Shown here: positions 26,172 through 33,921 of the stretch, piece by piece | Numbering within the stretch: position 1 is the first letter of the stretch | How the letters are laid out: every line of letters starts with the position of its first letter | Assembly (NCBI RefSeq): GCF_009905215.1 | Contig: NZ_CP047593.1 | Span: 1,430,900 to 1,494,899 of the forward strand | Length of the DNA: 64,000 bases | Source: Tichowtungia aerotolerans | GTDB taxonomy: Bacteria > Verrucomicrobiota > Kiritimatiellia > Kiritimatiellales > Tichowtungiaceae | Direction of reading: 5' to 3' | Translations under genes and position numbers: made by a program | Notes under the pieces: generated by a model | Database searches by the model: none | Seen by the model: the letters and a program-made list of their open reading frames with translations, nothing else | Told to the model about the DNA's origin: nothing

Positions 26172-26960
26172 GTGAAACGAGTATTTGTTGGGTTGTTTGT
26201 TGGGACCGTGCTGGCTTGCGGGTGCTGTGCGGATTCATTGGGCGGTGCCTCTGCCGAAAAAATGAGTGATGCGGTGATTCCGACTTCCAAAAATTATGAC
26301 TGGTGGACGGAGCGGCATCAAAGTGTTCTGGACCGAGTCAAGCAGGGCAATGTGAACCTGATTTTTGTGGGAGACTCCATTACCCATTTCTGGGAAAACG
26401 AAGCGATTCGTCCCTTCGACAAGGCGGGGAAAGCTGTTTGGGACCAGTATTATGCGCCGCGCGGATCTGTGAACATGGGCTTCAGCGGAGATCGCACGCA
26501 GCACGTCCTTTGGCGCCTTCAGAATGGCGAGATCGACGGAATCTGTCCCAAACTTGCGGTTTTGCTGATTGGCACAAACAACAGCCACATCAATTCTTCT
26601 GAGGAGATTGCTGCAGGGATTCAAGCAATTGTTCATGAGCTGCGAACAAGACTTCCGGAAACCAGGGTCCTGATGCTGGCGATTTTCCCTAGAGGCTCGG
26701 CGGAGCAGCGTGTGAAGGGGAACCGGGGCCCGGCTGCATTTAATGATGTTTGGGCGCTGAATAACAAAGCGAGTCTTCTGGCTTCGGAGCTCGCCGATAA
26801 CGAGATGATCTACTATCTGGATATCAATCATATTTTTCTGGATGAAAACGGCATGTTGAGCCGGGAATACATGTCCGACCTTCTCCATCCGAATGTCAAA
26901 GGGTATGAGCGGTGGGCTGAGGAGATGGAGCCGACAATTCAGAGGCTGTTGTCAGAATAA
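26172..26960 (+). CDS. Secreted SGNH/GDSL hydrolase (262 aa)
   Basis: The GTG at 26172 has AAGGAG six bases upstream; an earlier in-frame ATG lies inside the aldolase gene and is not used. A hydrophobic N-terminus (VFVGLFVGTVLACGCC) is either a signal peptide or a lipoprotein signal with Cys16. The SGNH blocks are GDS (67-69, catalytic Ser69) in LIFVGDSITHFWE, GFSGDRTQHVLWRL, LIGTNN, and DLLHPN near the C-terminus (Asp236, His239). It resembles platelet-activating-factor acetylhydrolase-like esterases. In this operon it probably removes acyl groups from a glycan outside the cytoplasm. Confidence 0.88.
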   Translation: MKRVFVGLFVGTVLACGCCADSLGGASAEKMSDAVIPTSKNYDWWTERHQSVLDRVKQGNVNLIFVGDSITHFWENEAIRPFDKAGKAVWDQYYAPRGSVNMGFSGDRTQHVLWRLQNGEIDGICPKLAVLLIGTNNSHINSSEEIAAGIQAIVHELRTRLPETRVLMLAIFPRGSAEQRVKGNRGPAAFNDVWALNNKASLLASELADNEMIYYLDINHIFLDENGMLSREYMSDLLHPNVKGYERWAEEMEPTIQRLLSE

Positions 26961-27016
26961 ATACACGCTCCCGCTGTCAGGCCAAGCGTTGTACGACGAA
27001 TGAAAGATCCCGTATC

Positions 27017-27874
27017 GTGAAAAAATCGATGATGTATTTTATGCTGGGCGCAATTATGTTTGCTGCGCAAGCTGCAGGCTTTGTTTTTGTGCTGGGCGAT
27101 GCGTCGATTGGTTTGGAATCGCGTGAGGGGATGGTCTATATCCCGGCCGGCACAGCCTATATTGCGGATCTGGACTTTGGCACCTATTCCTGTGCTTCGC
27201 CAGGGTTTTATATGGATGCATCCGAAATAACCAAAGGGCAGTGGGATGTTGTTTATGAGTGGGCAGTTTCCAACGGGTATGCCTTCAGTCATGTCGGCGC
27301 CGGGAAAGGGGATGGCCACCCCGTGCATACGATCAGTTGGTATGACAGCGTCAAATGGTGTAATGCCCGCAGTGAGATGGAAGGACTGACTCCCTGTTAT
27401 TGGGTTAACGATGCGGTTTACAGAACCGGAACGGAAGATCCGAGTGTCGACATGAACGTGATTGGATATCGGCTGCCTACCGGGGAGGAATGGGAGTATG
27501 CCGCTCGTGGTGGGATCTCTGAACGCTTTTCATTTGGGGACCAAATAGATGCGGGAAAAGCGAACTGTGCGCTGAACGGAAGTCTGTTTGAGTATGACAC
27601 GTCTGGGTATGCGCAGCTTACTTTTCATCCTGTGCATGCAGATGGTTCGCTGCCATATACCAGCCCCGCCGGAAGCTACCCGCCAAATGGTTTCGGGCTG
27701 TACGACATGACCGGAAATGTCTGGGAGTGGTGTAATGGAGGAACGAACGGGGCCAGAGAGATCAGAGGGGGGAGTTGGATGAATGATGCCTCGTTTGCTC
27801 GAAACGGTCTTCAGGCATTCGGGGATCCGGAGTTTTCATATTATCATTTAGGTTTCCGTTGTGTTTTGCATTAA
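27017..27874 (+). CDS. Exported SUMF1/FGE-fold protein lacking the FGE cysteines (285 aa)
   Basis: A signal-like N-terminus (MKKSMMYFMLGAIMFAAQAAG) precedes an FGE-sulfatase-type domain: MVYIPAGTAYI, DASEITKGQWDVV, VHTISWYDSVKWCN, GYRLPTGEEWEYAARGG, YDMTGNVWEW and REIRGGSWMND, ending HLGFRC. In true formylglycine-generating enzymes the segment after RGGSW carries two active-site Cys; here it reads MNDASFARNG without Cys. It is therefore unlikely to mature the nearby sulfatases and may be a binding or structural member of the fold. Start is a GTG with a weak ribosome binding site. Last gene of the operon. Confidence 0.82.
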   Translation: MKKSMMYFMLGAIMFAAQAAGFVFVLGDASIGLESREGMVYIPAGTAYIADLDFGTYSCASPGFYMDASEITKGQWDVVYEWAVSNGYAFSHVGAGKGDGHPVHTISWYDSVKWCNARSEMEGLTPCYWVNDAVYRTGTEDPSVDMNVIGYRLPTGEEWEYAARGGISERFSFGDQIDAGKANCALNGSLFEYDTSGYAQLTFHPVHADGSLPYTSPAGSYPPNGFGLYDMTGNVWEWCNGGTNGAREIRGGSWMNDASFARNGLQAFGDPEFSYYHLGFRCVLH

Positions 27875-27906
27875 AGGCCTGGCAAAATTCGAGGGTTGAT
27901 TACAGG

Positions 27907-27934
27907 AGCACCGGCGGCGTTCTTGACCGGTGCT
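27907..27934. terminator. Hairpin at the end of locus A
   Basis: AGCACCGG (27907-27914) pairs with CCGGTGCT (27927-27934) across a 12-base loop, 32 bp after the SUMF1-like gene. No strict T-run follows, so this is a probable rather than certain terminator. Confidence 0.4.
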
Positions 27935-28008
27935 GTCATTTGTGGTGTTTGGTTTGGTCGGGCGGTGCCTGTCGGAGATGGCCTTTGGGAATCGTTAAAA
28001 GCACTTCT

Positions 28009-28866
28009 TTAAGGACGTACAATCACGCTGTAGCCGGTCTGAAGCGTTTTGCCGGCTGACAGCGTGAGCATGGCGGGTTTGTTTTTAAAGACGCCGTCGC
28101 TTTTTGATGCGTCATTGAAGCCGTACCACGGTTCAATGCAGACAAACTTTGCGCCCGGCTTCGCCCAGATGCCGAGGTGGGGATGGTTGCGCATGTCGAC
28201 TTCAAGGTCCGGGCGGTCGCCTGCTGTGTTCAGACGGATCGAGTGCGATTTGATATTTTGGAAGATCAGCGCATCATCGTTGAAAATGCGGTCGGTCAGC
28301 TGAATCCGTGTTTCGCGTTTAAACCATCTTGAAACCCGTTTGAAGATCAGTCCTTTGGAATTGAGTCCGTAGAGGTCGAGTGTTTCCGGCTGGCTGAATT
28401 CGATCGAGCTGCCCATCACTTCATCAAGCGCAAAGGCCGGGTGGGAGCCGAGGGTGAACCGCATGGTTTCATCGCCGCTGTTGGTGACTTCATAATCAAC
28501 AGCCAGTCCGCTTTCGGTCAGCCGGAAGATGGCATCGAACACAAAAGGGAACGGATATTTTTCCAGGGTTTGGACATTTGATTCAAACCGCAGGCGCACA
28601 GAATCTTCAGTCTGCTCAACCGGCATTGCGTCCATGTGGCGGATCAACCCGTGCTTCGGGATTTCATACTCCGTTCCGTTGATGGTCGTTTTGTCGTTTT
28701 TGAGTTTTCCAATGATTGGAAAAAGGATTGGCGCGCTGCCGCCCCATATTGCGGGGTCGGCCTGCCAGATCAGCTCGCAGCCGCTGGCTTTGTGGTGAAG
28801 AGATGCAAGTTCGGCCCCTTTGAGCCGAATGCCTGCACTGAAGTATTTGTTTTCAATTTTGATCAT
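28009..28866 (-). CDS. Aldose 1-epimerase family protein, LacX-like (285 aa)
   Basis: Galactose-mutarotase-fold protein. The N-terminus (MIKIENKYFSAGI, RLKGAELASL) and the segments WGGSAPILFPIIGKL, IPKHGLIRHM and FTLGSHPAFAL match the LacX-like branch of aldose 1-epimerases, including the His residues that interconvert sugar anomers. The ATG at 28866 is preferred over one at 28929 because the family starts there. It has no signal peptide and is cytoplasmic. It is transcribed away from the GntR-type gene and shares that promoter region, so it probably belongs to locus B. One dyad repeat (28707-28721) falls on the conserved FPIIGK codons and may be coincidental. Confidence 0.87.
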   Translation of the reverse strand: MIKIENKYFSAGIRLKGAELASLHHKASGCELIWQADPAIWGGSAPILFPIIGKLKNDKTTINGTEYEIPKHGLIRHMDAMPVEQTEDSVRLRFESNVQTLEKYPFPFVFDAIFRLTESGLAVDYEVTNSGDETMRFTLGSHPAFALDEVMGSSIEFSQPETLDLYGLNSKGLIFKRVSRWFKRETRIQLTDRIFNDDALIFQNIKSHSIRLNTAGDRPDLEVDMRNHPHLGIWAKPGAKFVCIEPWYGFNDASKSDGVFKNKPAMLTLSAGKTLQTGYSVIVRP

Positions 28867-29021
28867 GATGAGGTTCCGATGTTGGAAGAAAATCCGGTTA
28901 ATACTGTTGCTCTGCCTGACAATTTTCAATGATCAAATTTTTCCGAGAGACTTATCGCGATGGGTGGATGCGGTTGATTTGCAGGCCGGGGTTTAAGAGT
29001 ATAATGATCTTTTTTCTGGAC

Positions 29022-29058
29022 AAATATACATATATATTGGTGAATATACGGATATTTG
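29022..29058. promoter_or_regulatory. Tandem AT-rich dyads, candidate GntR-type operators
   Basis: Two similar words lie about 20 bp apart: AAATATACATATATATT (from 29022) and GAATATACGGATATTTG (29042-29058). The second contains AATATACGGATATT, nearly its own reverse complement. Paired words of the same kind are found at 30262-30302 and 45555-45595. Position between the divergent epimerase and regulator genes suggests autoregulation. Confidence 0.6.
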
Positions 29059-29086
29059 AATCGATATTGCGGATTGCGAGGAATGG

Positions 29087-30190
29087 ATGGCTCGAAAAGT
29101 AAAATATATGGAGATATACCACCGGATCAAAGAGCAGATTTTGGCCGGTGAATACCGGGTGGACGATCGCCTGCCAACGGAAAAAGAGTTTGCAGACCAG
29201 TATGACGTCAGTGTGCATACGGTTCGTCAGGCGATGGCGCTGTTTAAGACAGAGGGAGTCATCAGAAAAATTGCCGGCAGCGGGACGTTTGTGGATGCCA
29301 TGCCGGGCGCGGGCGGCAGTCAGGCTGTTGCAGCCAAAAATATTGGAATTGTGGTCTGGCAGCGGAGTCGTCACATCTTTCCCCGGATTCTTCCGGCGGT
29401 GGAGGAGACCATCTTTCCGCATGGGTATCATAATGTGGTGTGCAATACGGGCAATGATCCGCAGCGTGAGCGCGAAGTGATTGAGCGGCTGATCCAGCAG
29501 GGCATCCGGGGATTTATTATTTCTCCGATCAGTTGGGATAAACAGTGCCTTGAAAATTATCGCTACATTCAGGACCGCAATATTCCGCTGGTGATGATCA
29601 ACCGCCGCGCCCGGGGGATCCGGGCGACGAGTGTATCTGTGAATAATGAAGAGGTCGGATACATGGCGGCGCGGCGTCTGCTGGAGGCGGGACATCGTAA
29701 AATCGGTCATCTGAGTTCATCAGCGATTCGGGATGAGCTGACAAACGGCCGGATTCGCGGGTACCGGCGGGCACTGAAGGAGTTTAATGTGCCGTTCGAC
29801 GAACGGCTGGTTGTTTACGACCAGTCGGATGAGCATACAGTGCCCGGTGCGAATGGCGCGAAACAGCTGTTTTCCCAGAATCAGGATGTAACCGGTGTTT
29901 TCTGTGTAAATGATCATCATGTGCCTGGATTGGTCCAGGCGGCAGAAAAAGCAGGGCGCCGCGTACCGGACGATCTGTCTGTTGTCAGTTTTGACCAGTC
30001 GATGGAGGTTCAGAACAGCCTGTCGTTCCAGCTGGACACGCAGAAATATCCGGCCGCCAACGTCGGGATTTGTGCGGCCAAAGAGCTGTTGACACAGATT
30101 GAGGGAGATGACTCGATGGTCAAGACCATCGAACTGGACCCGATCCCTGTGCACGGGCATTCCTGCCTTGAAGTTCAAGCGGCTGAATAA
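29087..30190 (+). CDS. GntR-type regulator with LacI-like sensor domain, AraR-like (367 aa)
   Basis: The N-terminal winged helix is of the GntR type: YHRIKEQILAGEYRVDDRLP, TEKEFADQYDVSVHTVRQAM and GSGTFVD (residues about 8-68). A type 1 periplasmic-binding-like domain follows (NIGIVVWQRSRHIFPRIL, GFIISPISWD, VMINRRARG, VFCVNDHHVPGLVQAAEKAG, LSVVSFDQS). This architecture is that of AraR-type sugar regulators, where sugar binding releases DNA. It is the first gene after the divergent operator region and very likely controls locus B. The inducer is unknown. Confidence 0.93.
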   Translation: MARKVKYMEIYHRIKEQILAGEYRVDDRLPTEKEFADQYDVSVHTVRQAMALFKTEGVIRKIAGSGTFVDAMPGAGGSQAVAAKNIGIVVWQRSRHIFPRILPAVEETIFPHGYHNVVCNTGNDPQREREVIERLIQQGIRGFIISPISWDKQCLENYRYIQDRNIPLVMINRRARGIRATSVSVNNEEVGYMAARRLLEAGHRKIGHLSSSAIRDELTNGRIRGYRRALKEFNVPFDERLVVYDQSDEHTVPGANGAKQLFSQNQDVTGVFCVNDHHVPGLVQAAEKAGRRVPDDLSVVSFDQSMEVQNSLSFQLDTQKYPAANVGICAAKELLTQIEGDDSMVKTIELDPIPVHGHSCLEVQAAE

Positions 30191-30219
30191 ATCTGAATTC
30201 GGTGAAAAGTATGATCTTC

Positions 30220-30253
30220 CCCGGCTTTCGTTTTGCGAGCCGGGTTTTGTTTT
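30220..30253 (+). terminator. Intrinsic terminator after the GntR-type gene
   Basis: CCCGGCT (30220-30226) pairs with AGCCGGG (30238-30244), followed at once by TTTTGTTTT. It separates regulator expression from the operon starting at 30394. Confidence 0.8.
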
Positions 30254-30261
30254 ATCAGGAC

Positions 30262-30302
30262 AATAAATACGTATGTTTATGTTAAATATACAAATATTTA
30301 TT
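30262..30302. promoter_or_regulatory. Tandem AT-rich dyads in front of the locus B operon
   Basis: AATAAATACGTATGTTTAT (30262-30280) and AAATATACAAATATTT (from 30284) are imperfect dyads with starts about 21 bp apart. They resemble the pairs at 29022 and 45557 and lie about 95 bp upstream of the first structural gene. They are candidate operators of the GntR-type protein. Confidence 0.6.
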
Positions 30303-30393
30303 TGACTTTGTTTGCGATTGCCTCCATATATTTTCGGTGAGTTGCGGCGACGAGTGGTTATTGCCTGATTATTAATTGATACCGGAGGCGAAT

Positions 30394-31080
30394 ATGAAAC
30401 GGTCTGTTTTTTTATGGTTGGTTGTTTTGGGGATGACGGCACTGAGTGGCCGGGCCGCAAACTCAAAGTTGTATGCTCAGTGGCCGCTGACCAACTCGCT
30501 TTTTATGTCAACCGGAGCGGTGAGTCTTCATCCGTATGGCGGAGGGGTGAAACTCTCTGATTCGGCCGCCGTTTTTGAAGACGGAGCAGTTGGGCTGGGG
30601 GATATCACGCTGTTCGGTACGCCGATGCTGGATGTTGCGGAAGGGATTACGGTTACCGGATGGATAAAGCCGAAAGAGATCGAAGAAGGATTCAGCAAAA
30701 CAGCTCCGTACACGCTGATCTATTTTTATGACAGCAAAGATCGCGGCAAGACACAGTTTATTTTCCGGATTCTGGACGGCAAGCTGAATGCGTTTAATGC
30801 GGATCCTGCCAAAAACATTTTTTCTTCGTTTGCAGCAACAGAAGATGAGTGGAGCTTTTTTGCTTTCGTGCTGAAAAGTGATGCTGTCGATATTTATATG
30901 AACCAATATCCGCCGCAGACCACGGCGATCAGCAATAGCTATCAGTATGATCGCATTTACGTTGGTGCACTAAATACAGACCTTGCGCGGCCTTATCGCG
31001 GGCTGATAAAGAACCTCCGACTCTATAAAGAGGCGTTGGGGCCAAAAGAAATTAAGGCCATCTATCAATCCGAAAAATAA
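30394..31080 (+). CDS. Secreted single-LamG protein (228 aa)
   Basis: ATG 30394 has GGAGG seven bases upstream. A signal peptide (MKRSVFLWLVVLGMTALSG, cleavage near GRAAN) precedes one LamG-type domain: YAQWPLTNSLFMSTG, GITVTGWIKP, HTL-like YTLIYFYDS, and YDRIYVGALNTDLARPYRG LIKNLRLYKEAL (shown in parts). It closely matches the two N-terminal domains of the 1348-residue protein at 41472, so it is the stand-alone version of that module. It probably binds glycan at the cell surface. Confidence 0.78.
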   Translation: MKRSVFLWLVVLGMTALSGRAANSKLYAQWPLTNSLFMSTGAVSLHPYGGGVKLSDSAAVFEDGAVGLGDITLFGTPMLDVAEGITVTGWIKPKEIEEGFSKTAPYTLIYFYDSKDRGKTQFIFRILDGKLNAFNADPAKNIFSSFAATEDEWSFFAFVLKSDAVDIYMNQYPPQTTAISNSYQYDRIYVGALNTDLARPYRGLIKNLRLYKEALGPKEIKAIYQSEK

Positions 31081-31108
31081 ACCGCACCGTTTTTTCGCGA
31101 GGTTGTCC

Positions 31109-33898
31109 ATGCGTAGAAAAAAAATTGTCTGCGCGAGTCTGTATGCCGGTCTTGTGGCAGGTTCGATGCAGGCCGCGATGATATTTCAGGGAAACCCGCT
31201 GCTGTTGGAAAGTTTCGAGGCGGATTCTCTGGAATTGCTGGATGGGTCATGGTCGTTTTCGCCTCGAAACGTCTGGCGCATTGATGAATGTCAGGCGGTG
31301 CATGGCGCAAAAGCACTGGCCGTTTCTGCCGGTGCAAAAAACACAGCGGCATCTGTGACCGTCATGCGGCAGAGTGGCGTTCCGGGCGAAATTGTTTTCG
31401 GCGGATGGATCAGTATTAAAAATGCAAAGGTTGGGCGCTATGCACTGGTGCGGCTGACCTGCGAAGCAAAACCGTCCGGTCCGCCGAACACAACGTTTTC
31501 CGTAAATGATGAACCGGTCTATTATGCCGCAAGTCGGGAGTTCAGGGCCGACACGCAACCAACGTGGTTCGAGCACCGCTTTTCAGTGCCGGTTGGTTTC
31601 CGGGAAGTTACTTTGAAGCTGGCGCTGGATACACCGGCTGGCGAAGTGTTTTTTGATCAGCTCTTTATTGCAGAGGCCGACGGGTTTTCTACTGTTTGGA
31701 ATGTGGAAAAGCAGTCAGTCGCTTCTCCGGAAGCCTGGCGGGCCGTCGGTCGGGATTATCGGATTACTGCCCGTGCCTCTGACGCGAAGGAGAACGATAT
31801 TTTGTGGGCGGATGTCGATTTCGCCCGTTTCTTCCTGACGCACGGCGAGCGCGGGATGCTCGATCGCGGCAGTGCGGAGCTTTGGGCCGTTGCCGGAGAT
31901 CGGGCGGAGAAACTGGACGTTGTCTGCGATTATGTACAGTCCTCGCTGGAGGATCACTTCCAGCATAACGGCATGGTGCGCTGGCGAGCCAGGAATTGGG
32001 CGGAGCGCTACGAACTCTATTTTAATCCGATTGGACCGAACGGTGAAGCGACCGAGCCGCAACCGGTTTTTCTGGGGGCAGGGGAGCTGCTGCGTTATGC
32101 GCCGGATGTGATTGTGCCGGCCTGGGGCGGCTGGCCGGGATCGTATCTCGAAGTGATGGATGCGGATGGCGACGGCGACTGGGACCTGTATTCCGGCAAT
32201 GCCGCAGAAGGACGGTTTATATGTCGCAACATCGGCTCGAACGAAAAGCCGCTGTTCGCGCCGCGGGTGAAGCGGCTTTCGTCTGATAAGTCTCCGACAT
32301 CCGCCCGCACCGGTGTGTGGCTGGACTGGGACGGTGATGGCGACAAGGACCGCGTCCGCGGGATTCGCAAACCGCTGGGAACCTATGTGGATGGAGCACT
32401 GCTTAACTTCGGTTTCGGGGAAAACACCAGCAGCGGCATGGCCTCGGATGTAAAGCTGGTGGACGAGTCCGGAACAGATATTGAACTGGCCGATGCCACC
32501 TGGTTCCTGATCGACAGCGGCGATTTTGACAACGACGGCCGTCCGGATTTGGCGGTCGGAACCGCCATGGGAACGCTCGACCTGCTTTTAAACCGCGGTG
32601 TCAGTTCCGGGAAGGCCGTTGTCAAACACGTTCAGGTTCCGTTCGACCTCTACAGCACCGAATTGTTTGAATCCGGCGATATGACGCTCAAGCCGGTGGT
32701 GCTGGATTGGGATGGCGACGGTGATGACGACATTGTGTTTACCGCCTGGCAGAGCTTTTTCTGGCTGCTGCTTAATGACGGGAAGCCCGGCGTGGTTTCG
32801 TTTGCTCCGGCTCAGCAGTTGATGCAGAAGGGCGGTTATCTCGCGCTTGGCGATTCCGCGGCTCCGACTGTGGTGGACTGGGACGGCGACGGCGATCTCG
32901 ATCTGGTTTGCGGTTCTGTCTGCGGCCACATCGGATATTTTGAAAACATCGGCAGCCGGCAGAAACCGCAGTTTGCCGGCATGGTGGAACTGGAAAATGA
33001 TCTGGGCGATCCAATCTATATTATCGCCAAAGGCGAAGAACCGATTCAGGGCCCGGCCGAAACGATGTGGGGATATCTTTCCTGCGAGTCGTGGGATGTG
33101 GACCGGGATGGTGATCTGGATCTGATCATCAACGATGCGCTGGGCCGTTTGCGCTGGATCGAAAACACCGGAACGCGCACAGCGCCGGTGCTGTCGCATG
33201 ACATTCATGACTTTATGTACAAAGGCTCGCCGGTCATTACGCCGTGGCGCAATCGTCCCGGCATTGTCGACATGACCGGCGACGGGCTGCTGGATGTTTT
33301 TTTAATGAACAAATTCGGCGATCTGGTCTGTTTCCAACAGTCGGAAAAAGATCCATCTGTTTTTTCCAAGGTTCGTAATATGGGTTCACGGGTTTCCAAT
33401 ACGATCCCGCTGAATAGCCAGAAACGGGCCGGTGCGCGCGGTCGCCGCAATATTGACGCGGGAGATTTTAACGGCGACGGGAAGATCGATCTTCTGGTCG
33501 CCAAAAGCCGCCACGCCGAACCCGCCGGGTCCATCTGGTTCCTGAAAAACATCGGCAGAAACAGTGAGCCGGTTTTCGATGTCGAACTGTTGGAGGCCCG
33601 CAACGGAACCTTTCTGGAATGGACCGGTTCAGCCGGTCATGAGCAGTGGCATGTCGGTTGTCCGGAAATGGTCGACTGGGACGGGGACGGCAAGACCGAT
33701 ATCCTGAACGGCATTGAGTCGGGCCGTTTCGCATTCTATGCCGCCGACTATTTTGATGGGAAATCCTTTCCCGCGGTCGAGCTGCTTTCGGTCGAAAAAA
33801 AGACTGCGCCGGGAACCGAAAAAATTTCACTGCAAAACTCCCAAACAGATGTACAGGAGCTGGGAGCCCAAACCCTGCCGCTGCAGGCTTTGCCGTGA
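31109..33898 (+). CDS. Secreted FG-GAP/VCBS propeller protein with beta-sandwich N-terminus (929 aa)
   Basis: ATG 31109 has GAGG six bases upstream. A signal peptide (cleavage near SMQAAM) precedes a carbohydrate-binding-module-like sandwich (about 25-195, with LLESFEADSLELLDGSW), a second beta domain (about 200-335, DFARFF) and an Asp-rich propeller (340 to about 885) with DADGDGDWD, DWDGDGDKD, DFDNDGRPD, DWDGDGDDD and similar loops. The motifs IQGPAETMWGY (646-656), TPWR (711-714) and GHEQWHVGCP (from 843) are shared with three other large proteins here. It is paralogous to the C-terminal two thirds of the 41472 protein. Function is unknown. Confidence 0.82.
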   Translation: MRRKKIVCASLYAGLVAGSMQAAMIFQGNPLLLESFEADSLELLDGSWSFSPRNVWRIDECQAVHGAKALAVSAGAKNTAASVTVMRQSGVPGEIVFGGWISIKNAKVGRYALVRLTCEAKPSGPPNTTFSVNDEPVYYAASREFRADTQPTWFEHRFSVPVGFREVTLKLALDTPAGEVFFDQLFIAEADGFSTVWNVEKQSVASPEAWRAVGRDYRITARASDAKENDILWADVDFARFFLTHGERGMLDRGSAELWAVAGDRAEKLDVVCDYVQSSLEDHFQHNGMVRWRARNWAERYELYFNPIGPNGEATEPQPVFLGAGELLRYAPDVIVPAWGGWPGSYLEVMDADGDGDWDLYSGNAAEGRFICRNIGSNEKPLFAPRVKRLSSDKSPTSARTGVWLDWDGDGDKDRVRGIRKPLGTYVDGALLNFGFGENTSSGMASDVKLVDESGTDIELADATWFLIDSGDFDNDGRPDLAVGTAMGTLDLLLNRGVSSGKAVVKHVQVPFDLYSTELFESGDMTLKPVVLDWDGDGDDDIVFTAWQSFFWLLLNDGKPGVVSFAPAQQLMQKGGYLALGDSAAPTVVDWDGDGDLDLVCGSVCGHIGYFENIGSRQKPQFAGMVELENDLGDPIYIIAKGEEPIQGPAETMWGYLSCESWDVDRDGDLDLIINDALGRLRWIENTGTRTAPVLSHDIHDFMYKGSPVITPWRNRPGIVDMTGDGLLDVFLMNKFGDLVCFQQSEKDPSVFSKVRNMGSRVSNTIPLNSQKRAGARGRRNIDAGDFNGDGKIDLLVAKSRHAEPAGSIWFLKNIGRNSEPVFDVELLEARNGTFLEWTGSAGHEQWHVGCPEMVDWDGDGKTDILNGIESGRFAFYAADYFDGKSFPAVELLSVEKKTAPGTEKISLQNSQTDVQELGAQTLPLQALP

Positions 33899-33921
33899 GG
33901 AGAGTTTAGGAACTGCCTGCC

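Noticed and set aside
27017-27874. Naming the SUMF1-like gene a formylglycine-generating enzyme
   Set aside because: The two Cys expected after RGGSW are missing and the protein carries a signal peptide, so maturase function is not supported.
28707-28721. Treating the dyad in the epimerase gene as an inserted repeat
   Set aside because: It lies on the conserved FPIIGK segment of the LacX-like family, so the word may simply reflect codon choice.
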